Source: Doryteuthis pealeii (lineage: Eukaryota > Mollusca > Cephalopoda > Myopsida > Loliginidae). Taken from it: DNA of 64,000 nucleotides. The notes under the pieces are model-generated. The model saw only the letters and a list, made by a program, of their open reading frames with translations. It made no database searches and had not been told where the DNA came from. This document shows, one piece after another, positions 55,530-64,000 of this stretch. The translations under genes and the position numbers were made by a program. The stretch covers positions 78,557,944 to 78,621,943 of the forward strand of contig CM042151.1 of the NCBI GenBank assembly GCA_023376005.1. Reading direction: 5' to 3'. Position 1 is the first letter of the stretch. Every line of letters starts with the position of its first letter.

Positions 55530-56310
55530 ATTGAGATCTGGTGTCTGTCAGTCTGTAACAAAAACTACATCACTACCAAGTTTATCAGTGAATAATTAAT
55601 TTATAGTCAAAATCATTAATACATAGAATAAATCTTATTTATTAATGATGTCTCTATGAAATTCTGAGTTAGATTTGACTAAAAATAATTCATGTCATTA
55701 GTGTGTTTATAATCCTGTAATGTGTCTTATATATCACTAAGAAATAAAGGTTTATATAATATATGGTGTGGTTAATTTGTATACTGGTTTTAACAAGACT
55801 GGGTTTAATAAATAATTACTTGGTGTTATTGATCTTATTGTTTTATTCTCCAACATATTAAAATCAATCCTATGAATGATTTTATATAGAAACCAGTTAT
55901 AATATAATTATGTTTTTATATACAGATAAAATACGGAACACTGAATGAAAATGCAAGACAAGGTTGTTGAAAGTTAACAAGGTTTTATTTAACACAGGGT
56001 AGATAATGCTTCTACCCTAAAAGTGACTTAACTATCTCAACCGTGCTGAGCATGTGCATCCTGACCATTCTAATCTCAATCGAAACGTGTCATGGCATAA
56101 ACTCCACTTCCAGGTTACCATCAGCCTCCTACTGATTAAGGGGTGTAACTCTATTTTCATTAGATCTGGAACCTAACCATAACAAAAAATAAGTGTAATC
56201 TTTTTAATATGTTCTTATTTAATTTTGTTAGTTTTTCTAATTTAGTATATTTCATTACATTAAAACTTACGCCCAGATAATGCATATTCTTGCTAGTAAC
56301 AATAAATGGA
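55530..56310 (+). repeat. Rep-B copy interrupted near 55935-56185
   Basis: The Rep-B body runs to TATAGAAACCAGTTATAA and resumes at ATAAGTGTAATCTTTTTAATATG. The ~250-bp insert (AGGTTGTTGAAAGTTAACAAGGTTTTATTTAACACAGGG..) resembles the end of an LTR. Target duplications are not clear. Confidence 0.6.
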
Positions 56311-56544
56311 AAAACCACACACACATTTACATTGGAGATAGTTTGGGTTTTAAATAGTAAAATACAAAGTAGGATTTTGTTATCTACTGTACATAGGTTC
56401 AATGAACCCCACTGATGTTTGTCAGTTGATTGAATTGTCAACCCTTACATTTATTTTATACCAAAGACATATTTGTTTAATTTATTATTGTTAGGTATTC
56501 AAACTTTTTTTCAAACTCATTCTTTTAAAAAAAAATTTTTTTTT

Positions 56545-57005
56545 CAAACTCAGTTTTGATCTATTTGACTCATTGATGGAACCCTAACAGGATGTATGAT
56601 TGGGAGTAATGGAAAGAAGAGGTACTCCCCAGAGGTCCAGAATTGGAACCTCACCACTAGATTCAGTTTAGCATCATATCCAGGACAATAAGACCCTCAG
56701 CCTTCTAGAACACATATGATAAAAAAGGGTTGGGGGTTTGCCATTAGAACAATATGATCCGGACAATCATATAGATGATAGGGCTTGATATGATCAGCTG
56801 ACTGATGGAAAGGGGCCTCTCTGACTCTGAAGTAAGGGCCAAAGTGGAGTGTTGCATGTCATTGACTGCTCAGCCACCAAGATTTGTCCTTAAGCATCTT
56901 GGGTTGCCACCCATGGCCAATAGGTAGATCCATTGGGGCCGGTCTTACTCCCTTTGCAGAGGTGCAGTCGGTATTTCTACAGCTCCAACTGACAGGGCTC
57001 CTACT
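56545..57005 (-). repeat. Rep-A copy 3, inverted
   Basis: The plus strand reads AGACCCTCAGCCTTCTAGAAC, AGTGGAGTGTTGCATG, CCTTAAGCATCTTGGGTTGCCACCC and CTTTGCAGAGGTGCAGTCGG, the reverse complement of Rep-A. The tail end is truncated. Confidence 0.85.
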
Positions 57006-57034
57006 GATGTTGAAATCCATGGATAATAGTGAAT

Positions 57035-57645
57035 TATTTATCTTATTGATGGAGATAGTGTGTTTGTTTGTAACCAGAACTATATCACTACTCAAGTCAC
57101 AATTCCCTTTGTTATTTACATCACATTCTCCATGATTTTATTTTTATTTAAACCTCAATTATTAATAAAATTGTTTTACATTATTTATAGTGTGCCATAT
57201 ATACATAGTAATAACATGCAATTGTATATATATGTACAACAAAATTGTGCTTTACAGTGTGAATGGGAAGGCTAATTTGCGTATTGATATCAAAAATTTG
57301 ATTTTAATAAATATTTGCTTAGTATTATTGATTTATAATTGTTTTATTTTATCTCAATGAATATGAGTAAAAATCTTCGGCATAAATCTTAAAAAGAAAT
57401 CAATTAACAAGAATAAATAACTGTATTTTTATTCTTTTCTTCCTATTTTAACTAAATAGTTAAATTTGGATAATTTAGCAATGAAAGACGGGAGTGTTAA
57501 GTTTCAGTTGTTCTATTTTCGATTATACCCCCCTCTGTTTCATATATTTTATCTGCATTCTTATTTAGTTTCATTAACCCTTCTAATTTAATATAATTTT
57601 TTTTTTCATTAAAACTTAAATACTTGCACCCAGAGGATATACTCA
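57035..57645 (+). repeat. Rep-B copy
   Basis: Very close to 25200-25830 over its whole length, including GAATGGGAAGGCTAATTTGC and CAATGAAAGACGGGAGT. Confidence 0.88.
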
Positions 57646-57649
57646 GGAA

Positions 57650-58040
57650 AATTTGCAACTGTAATGAAAAAATGACTGATTGGTGGACCAACATATACTC
57701 CATAATAGTCAAGTCTTGGACGAAGCTGTTTGCATTTCACATAGCACTAATACCCTTGGGAAAGGTATGAATCCAATTCTCCCTCCAACTATGGGTAAAT
57801 AGCAGGGCAGGCTGGGCTCTTTAACTATGACTAGGTCACTAGTCTAGAAGTAAAACTTTGAATTCAAACCTGTTAAACCCTGATTAAGAAATTGACTTTG
57901 TATCACTTCCTGTGCGGAGGGGTTGGTAAATATATATGCTACATAACAGGTAAAAAAATATTGAATAGAACAGGTTCAAATTGTCTCTTCTACAAGGATA
58001 GCTTTGGCATTAAGTAACCCAAGAGGGTTGATATTTTCTT
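57650..58040 (+). repeat. SINE-like repeat
   Basis: Body GTCTTGGACGAAGCTGTTTGCAT...CCCTTGGGAAAGGTATGAATCC and tail TACAAGGATAGCTTTGGCATTAAGTAACC...GGGTTGATAT, shared with 49120-49290 and 34590-34745. Confidence 0.7.
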
Positions 58041-58041
58041 A

Positions 58042-58540
58042 TAATGGAGTCTGTTTTAAGCTGAAAATAAGTCACCACCAACATCACAATTTCCTTAGTT
58101 ATTTATATTATATCATCAATGGTTATTAAATAATTATATAATCATTTAATCTTAATTTGCATCTTATTTATTAATTATATCTCAATTAAAGTCTGAGATA
58201 AATTTACCTCAAAACAGCCCATGTTGTTAATGTGTTTAAGATCCTGCAACATGTGTTATATATTTGTTAAATAAAGACTTACATAGTATATGGTGTGAAT
58301 AATTTACATATTAGTTTTAACAAAACAGTATTTTAAACCGTGTTTAATAAATGATTACTTGGTATTATTGATTTCTAATATTATTGTTTTATTCTCAAAC
58401 GTATAAAAATCAATCTTATGTATAATTTTATATTGAAATTACTTAGAATAATGTAAAAATTAGTGTAATCATTTTTGAGTTCTTATTTAATTTCATTAGT
58501 CTTTCTAATTCAGTGGTACATATTTTTGCTAGGGCTATTA
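58042..58540 (+). repeat. Rep-B copy
   Basis: Landmarks as above, ending GGTACATATTTTTGCTAG immediately before the mariner insertion. Confidence 0.8.
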
Positions 58541-58556
58541 AACTTTTCTAAAATTA

Positions 58557-59104
58557 TGAGGGTGAGTCAAAAAGTAATGCAATTTCATTTATTTCATGTG
58601 AATTTTTTTTTATAAATCTTAGACCTACATTGAAACCCTAAAGAGGCTCAGAGCAAGAATCTGATGAGTAAGATGCAACTTGCCAATCAATGTCCTCCTG
58701 CATGACAATGCTCGACCACACACAAGCATCAGGACAAGGGAAAAAATCGCCTCATTCAGGTGGACAACTTTACCACATCCCCCATACTCACCAGATTTAG
58801 TGCCTTCAGACTATCCTCGGACCCATGAAAGAGGGTTTGAAAGGAAAACATTATTCTAGTGACGAGGCAGTGAAATCTGCAGTGAAGAAGTGGCTCAAAG
58901 AAGAGTCAACAGAATTTTATGTGGCTGGGATACATGCTCTCATTTGAAGGTGGAACATGGCTATTGAGAGAAACGGTAACTATCTGGAGAAGTAGAGATG
59001 TGATCCACATATGACCAGCTTCATTTTGATGTATGATACATGTTCCTTTGTTGGTAATCATACCTGTCCTAAACAAAATGGCATCATTTTTTGTCTCACC
59101 CTCG
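58557..59104 (+). mobile_element. Mariner element, internally deleted
   Basis: TA target duplications (58555-58556, 59105-59106) flank TIRs TGAGGGTGAGTCAAAAAG and (reverse) CGAGGGTGAGACAAAAAA. The element is 548 bp, less than half the usual ~1.3 kb. Confidence 0.92.
58690..58995 (+). pseudogene. Mariner transposase C-terminal part
   Basis: HDNARPHTSIRTREKI and LPHPPYSPDLVPSDY carry the second and third catalytic acidic positions of the mariner DDD triad. A frameshift follows, then GPMKEGLKGKHY, EAVKSAVKKWLKEE and an in-frame TGA. The N-terminal DNA-binding half and the first Asp are deleted. Confidence 0.88.
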
Positions 59105-59254
59105 TACTACCGTGTATATAAGAGTTGTAAAAGCTGGAGTATAAAATTTATATGCAAATCTAACAACCCTACAAAAAAGCAGCTATATGGACACTTACCT
59201 CCTATCTCACAAATCATTCAAATAAGACAAACAAAACATGCTGGACACTCCTGG

Positions 59255-60010
59255 AGAAGTAAGAACAACTGTATACCCAACATTGGGTTTATAAACGGTG
59301 AGAGTTCATCTCACATGAGAGAGAGAGAGAGAGAGAGAGAGAGCGATTAGAGAGGAGATGATCTTACTTTATTACTTATTGCTGGTTCCTGCTGACTGCT
59401 TACTGACTGATTCCTGCTATTCTGTCTGGCCACCATTGTCTTGTCTAGTTGACTTCTTCTGGAGGTTAATTTTCTTCTTTGCTAAATTTTTCAGCAATGT
59501 ATCTGTTCAATAGTTAATTGGACGATAACTTAAGAAACAGTAGGTACTGTAAGCATCCTGAGTCATTTGTTTATCATATATCTATATTTATCTATACCTC
59601 TATGATGGGATATTTAAAGGTTCACTATTCACTGTTATATACCCAACATTGGGTATATAAACGATGAGAGTTCATCTCACGTGAGAGAGAGAGAGATTAG
59701 ATTAGAGTAGATTGGAGATGGTCTTACTGTAATATTTATTAACTTCACATTCTTGTTGCTGGTCCTTGCTAACTGACTGATTCCTGCTATTTTGTCTAGT
59801 TGATTTTCTTTCTTCTGGGGGTTAATTTTCTTCTTTGCTAATTCTTCTAACTTCTGGGCTGGTCTGGGTATTGCTTGTTTTTATTTTTCATAAACTAACA
59901 AGACTTATGTTTGCTTGATCAAGCCTTTATTATTTATCCAGCCCATGATACCGCCGCAGAAATGAGATGACGCAGAGGAAAGACAATCACATCTTTCCCT
60001 TCCAAAGCTA
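59255..60010 (-). repeat. LTR-like repeat with partial tandem duplication
   Basis: TATACCCAACATTGGGT.TATAAACG.TGAGAGTTCATCTCAC begins two copies, at 59271 and 59638. Each is followed by (GA)n and GACTGATTCCTGCTATT...TTAATTTTCTTCTTTGCTAA. Only the second continues into CTGGGCTGGTC...GCTTGATCAAGCCTTTATTATTTAT, the part shared with 16.1 and 32.7 kb. Confidence 0.6.
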
Positions 60011-60214
60011 GGGTCAAATCTGCTCTAAGTTAATGATCATATGTCATTTATTTGCACATGGTTATATGGTTTCAAGAATTCCCATGCAATACTAATAATT
60101 TTCAAACCGATCTATTTGACCCATGTATGGACATTATTGAAAATTGAACTGCAGGTTCTGTCAAACTTAGTAATCAATGACATGAATTGATATGACAACC
60201 TGGATACTTAAGCA

Positions 60215-60470
60215 AAATACAAACTAGTGTCTGTCTGTCTGTCTGTCTGCATACATTCTGCCTAAAAACTATCAAACCAAACATTCTCTCTCTTCCTCTC
60301 TCGGCCTCTGGCGGTCTGTCTATCTGTCTCTCTCTCTGTTTCTGTCTCTGTCTCTCTGTCTGTCTCTCTCTCTCTGTATACATTCTGCTTAAAAATGATC
60401 AAACCAAACATTCTCTCTCTTCCTCTCTCTCCCTTTGTCTTTCTATCTGTCTGTCTCTCAGTACACCCAG
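60215..60470. repeat. (CTGT)n/(CT)n low-complexity tract with a duplicated unit
   Basis: ATACATTCTGC.TAAAAA..ATCAAACCAAACATTCTCTC occurs at 60251 and 60378, each followed by CT-rich DNA. 60471-61668 holds no recognisable gene. Confidence 0.85.
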
Positions 60471-61729
60471 TGATTCTGCTCAGACAGGTGAATTTGCGAT
60501 AAGTGCTAGATCATCTGCATAGTCTTCATCGGCTATGGTTTCATCGGGATATCATCTACTTCTTGCCCCTTTTGTTTTAGTGTAAAAACATTTTGCCTTC
60601 ATTAGATCTTTAAAGAAAGGTATGTTATATATATTACATGTACAATAGCTGTATTATATACTCAACTTTTATTTTTCCTTAGTAGGATATATCAAATTAA
60701 TTTTGGTTTTCAAAACTTACTAATTCAATCTTATAAGGGGGGGGGGTAAAAAAAAAATAAATAAAAGATTATGAAGCTGTTTTTGATTGGTCAATCAAAT
60801 TTATCATAGAAGCTACGAATAGACAAATTATTTACTGAGAGACAGTTAAGGATCATGCGCTTCAAGGGCTACCAACAGTCCTGGTAGCTTTCCATAGACT
60901 CCCTGAATTTAAATCTGACAGACTCGAATTTAATTCTAGATACAGGGCCTGTTCACAATTCATGACCTCCCATGGATTGTAACACACCCTAGTCAATGAC
61001 CAAACTAAAAGTATTTTTATGAAGTTGATTTACAGTGAAAAAATATATTTGCTTTTACAAAGTAGCTAAAAATTAAAAATGTGTCCTCATTTGTATTGGA
61101 AAAATCCACTATTTGTTGCATATGCTTTTTGTACTTACTTATAAAGAACTGTGAAGAGTTCCACAAATCGATTGATTTTTAATTATTGAATTACATCATT
61201 TAATCAGTAAAAATCAAAAACTAAATTTTTCACTTTTCCTTAATATAAACCTATTAAAGTGTATGCTGATTTTAATGCTTAGTGTTTTCTGAGTTATAAG
61301 TCGACACATACATACCAAAACAGATATATATATATATAACTTCACACAGCAACTGCTGTTTAAACAGTAGCATTTTGTCCAACAAATCCTTCATGAAATG
61401 ATGACTCTGGGTTCAGTCTTGGTTTTGGGACTGAAGCATCATTACCACTAACCCAGAGCATACTGAGCAGTATCTCACGATAACACCAGGCTTTGTTTGT
61501 TGTCACACTGTGGGATTGCCATATTCAGGCCGATGTGGTTAGAGCCTTATCTTGGATCTTTTTGATGCATTTCCTCCTGTCTGATCAAGAAAGTCCAAGT
61601 TTAGTCAAAAATGCAAAGGTTGAGTTCTTAATAAATCCTCAGCATCTGAATTCGAGAGGAAATACATTTTGTTATCCATCCATTTCCGACACATTGTTCT
61701 CATAGTACATACATATATATATATATATA

Positions 61730-61880
61730 TAGCTGTTATCTCTCTATGGATGCTTTCTTTCACTTCCACTGTCATGTGGGGTTACCTGAAAGATTGGGTT
61801 TATACAAGCAGGCCCCACACAACAGCAGAACTAAAAGAAAGCATCCGTAGAGAGATAACAGACATCACAGTTTATGTGAT
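61730..61880 (+). pseudogene. Tc1/mariner-like (DDE) transposase C-terminal fragment with inverted end
   Basis: WGYLKDWVYTSRPHTTAELKESIRREI (61776-61855) is the characteristic C-terminal segment of IS630/Tc1/mariner-like transposases. The start of the segment (61731-61760) is an inverted copy of its own end (GTTATCTCTCTATGGATGCTTTC / GAAAGCATCCGTAGAGAGATAAC), which would form a stem of about 28 bp. Confidence 0.75.
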
Positions 61881-61884
61881 ATGA

Positions 61885-62278
61885 GAAATCAGCTTTTTAA
61901 TTTTTCGTCATGATGGTGACAATTTCAAGAACATAATATTCAAATCTTAGATAACATGTAAAACTCCTGTGTATCAGTTATGTAATAAATATATTTAGTA
62001 CTCTGTGTCGTTTTTATAATCTGAGAAAATAGCATTTAAAATGTGTCCTATCATTATGATCCACCCTATATTTAGATATAGATAGATGTAACAACTACTA
62101 TGAAATCGAGATATTAATTTTTATGACATCAAATCCATTTAAAAGATGTGTATATATTTTTTTAAATCAAGAAACTGTGAACTTAATTAAAATATAAATT
62201 AATTCACTGAAATACTGTGAAGGAAACTGTCTTTAAATCATCCAGAATTTTTCAAACTAGAATAACAGAAGAAAATTC
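61885..62278. other. AT-rich intergenic DNA
   Basis: No gene or repeat recognised. Confidence 0.4.
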
Positions 62279-62511
62279 GGACCATATTACCTTTAGGCAC
62301 CCCTTTTTTATCTCGATTAAGAAAGGACATGTTTTTCATTTACACTGTCAATATCCAGTTGCTGGTTAGGGTTAGGGTTAGGGGTTAGTTTTATAATTTT
62401 TTTTTTAATTTAAAAATCATCTGTTAAAAGAACTGGATATTGACGGTGTACATGAAAAACATGTCCTTTCTAAATTGAGATCAAAAAGAGGTGCCTAAAG
62501 GTAATATGGCC
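62279..62511. mobile_element. hAT-type MITE, copy 8 (subfamily 2)
   Basis: Near-full copy with core GGTTAGGGTTAGGGTTAGGGGTTAG. The terminal GGTCC has decayed to GGCC, and the flanks GAAAATTC/AATAATTC match at 6 of 8 bases. Confidence 0.85.
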
Positions 62512-63530
62512 AATAATTCTTATATGGAAAGATAAGTAGAATATTTTAAGATATATTACAGGATGTTTTCAGAAAAATTGATAAACATTGTAATGGGACG
62601 TGTGTGTGTGTGTGTGTGGGGGTTCTACCTCAATAGAAGCTCACTGTGTGAACAATGGGAATCTTCTATAGAGATAGACTGGGTATGCAGGTGATGATGA
62701 CAATGTGCTCTTGAAATAGTTCACCTGAATTGAAACCTTTTTCTGGGTTATGTGAAGGGAGTGGTCTATGTCATCCTCTTCCTACAAGCCTAAAGTCACT
62801 CAAGAAGAGAATAACTGCCACACTGGGTGTTCTGCCATTTACATTTCATACATACACACATTCATACTTTCACTTACAAACACACCCTCATTCGCATACA
62901 TGCATACACATTAACCCCTTTCTGTGACGGACTTATTTCTGTGTGACCCTGTATTATGTGAGTCAGATATATGACCAGATACATGGCACACCTTTTGACA
63001 CCTAGCCTACATGACTGGATCACATGAACACTTGGACCCTTTCCTGCACCTTTGGAACAATTGGCAGTCTCTTCTATGAACACCAAAGTGAACGGACACA
63101 TCCCCAAACCTCTTCAGAATGCAATACTTTTTTTTACCTTTTGTAATGGTCTGTTGAGAACTTTGAACTTTTCCCTTTTTTTATCTCCTCGTAAAATTGT
63201 TTGTGTTTCACGTTGTTCATCAATACATATATCGTTCTTGTTCATTTTATTGTCTTCAGTTCTTCCTTTCTTAGTTGTTTTCATTTAATCATGAATTGTC
63301 CTCATCGAACGCTTGATTTAAACTACTGTCAACACTTGTCAGTCAAGTAAGGCAGAATACCGGGGACCACAAGTGGCACATTGGAAACCGTTACCCAAGA
63401 CATGATGCAGCATATTCAGCAGGAGCAGGACAACCAACTTGACATGAACTGTATTACCGTTAGTGCACATTCGGAAAAATTGAAACCATTCACAAAATTC
63501 TCATACCTTTGAATTATACCACTCATAAGG
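62512..63530. other. Intergenic DNA with (GT)n
   Basis: (GT)n at 62599-62618. ORFs of 65-78 aa on either strand show no domains or codon pattern I can support. Confidence 0.4.
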
Positions 63531-63534
63531 AGCA

Positions 63535-63660
63535 TACCATCGTGGTGTAATGGCTAGCAACTTAGTCTCACAGATCCATTACTACTGAATACTGAGTCTG
63601 ATCCTTGCTGGATGCCCCATAATTGTAACCTTGTGTCACATCCTACCTAATGGGTTAGAT
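63535..63660 (+). repeat. tRNA-SINE-like repeat
   Basis: CATCGTGGTGTAATGGCTAGCAA (A-box-like), GAGTCTGATCCTTGC and AACCTTGTGTCACATCCTACCTAATGGGTTA match the reverse complement of 39275-39420. Confidence 0.6.
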
Positions 63661-63758
63661 AAATACCTACTTATTTTGAATTTCTCATTCAAATTTTTAG
63701 TTTAGTTTTTTTAAGTTTAGTTTCATATTATTTGATTATTCAGACTATTGTCCTCATC

Positions 63759-63937
63759 TTTATTGTTATCTACACAATGTTTTGGCTAATGTGCCCTCTG
63801 GCCTTCTTCAGGTATTTTCTTTGTTGTGTCATGTGTCTAATTGGACACATGGCACAAATAAAATACCTGAAGAAGGCCGGAGGGCACATTAACCGAAACA
63901 TTGTGTAGATAACAATAAATTGGACACATGGCACAAC
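63759..63937. mobile_element. Near-perfect fold-back, ~78-bp arms
   Basis: TTTATTGTTATCTACACAATG..., GCCTTCTTCAGGTATTTT and TTGTGTCATGTGTC are mirrored by GACACATGGCACAAAT, AAAATACCTGAAGAAGGCC and CATTGTGTAGATAACAATAAA, with a loop of a few bases. The inner end TTGGACACATGGCACAA is repeated once more at the right edge. Confidence 0.85.
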
Positions 63938-64000
63938 AGATAAAGGTGTTAAGTTAATACAGTTCTAAGTGACAGTCATTTCTGGGCTGTAGGTTCAATC

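Overview
This is a eukaryotic (metazoan) nuclear window. It is AT-rich, has no operon structure, and carries long introns and intergenic space, dense microsatellites ((TA)n, (GA)n, (TTAGGG)-like), many transposable-element (TE) relics and tandem C2H2 zinc-finger (ZNF) genes of the TGEKP-linker type. Expanded C2H2 arrays embedded in non-LTR elements, tRNA-SINEs, hAT-type MITEs and mariner fragments would suit a lophotrochozoan such as a mollusc, but I cannot fix the taxon and this guess is weak.

Layout: (1) 1-3.9 kb: the 3' end of a poly-ZNF gene, running straight into an R2-like non-LTR relic and then a 5'-truncated RNase H-bearing I/R1-type LINE. (2) 3.9-6.77 kb: intergenic repeats with a heat-shock-element-like cluster. 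(3) 6.77-9.87 kb: a young Ty3/gypsy element on the minus strand with matching LTRs and a 5-bp target duplication, whose reverse transcriptase and RNase H are deleted. (4) 9.9-14.6 kb: a giant fold-back element with a tandemly repeated block nested in one arm. (5) 17.0-18.7 kb: a 14-finger ZNF gene, paralogous to the first and sharing its LINE-derived tail. (6) 18.7-28.5 kb: repeats, including five hAT-type MITE copies and a GC-rich unidentified island at 22.7-23.4 kb. (7) 28.6-30.7 kb: an 18-finger ZNF gene on the minus strand, with degenerate fingers upstream. (8) 31-48.9 kb: LTR and LINE fragments, fold-back elements and SINEs. (9) 48.97-50.07 kb: an 8-finger ZNF gene. (10) 50.6-64 kb: LINE 3' ends, a 600-bp repeat family, an AT-rich dispersed family, a mariner remnant and another transposase fragment.

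The only host genes I can support are the four C2H2 loci. Three of them begin their visible coding exon just after the same TTTTCTTTACAG acceptor. Two (17.2 kb and 30.6 kb, opposite strands) also share the preceding intron and the 5' UTR. The loci therefore form one duplicated cluster, which has diversified by gaining and losing whole fingers and multi-finger modules. The products are expected to be nuclear DNA-binding proteins; no KRAB, SCAN, BTB or other effector domain is visible. The rest of the window is best read as a layered TE graveyard in which the order of insertions can often be deduced. Repeat boundaries given without target duplications were read by eye and may be off by tens of bases.
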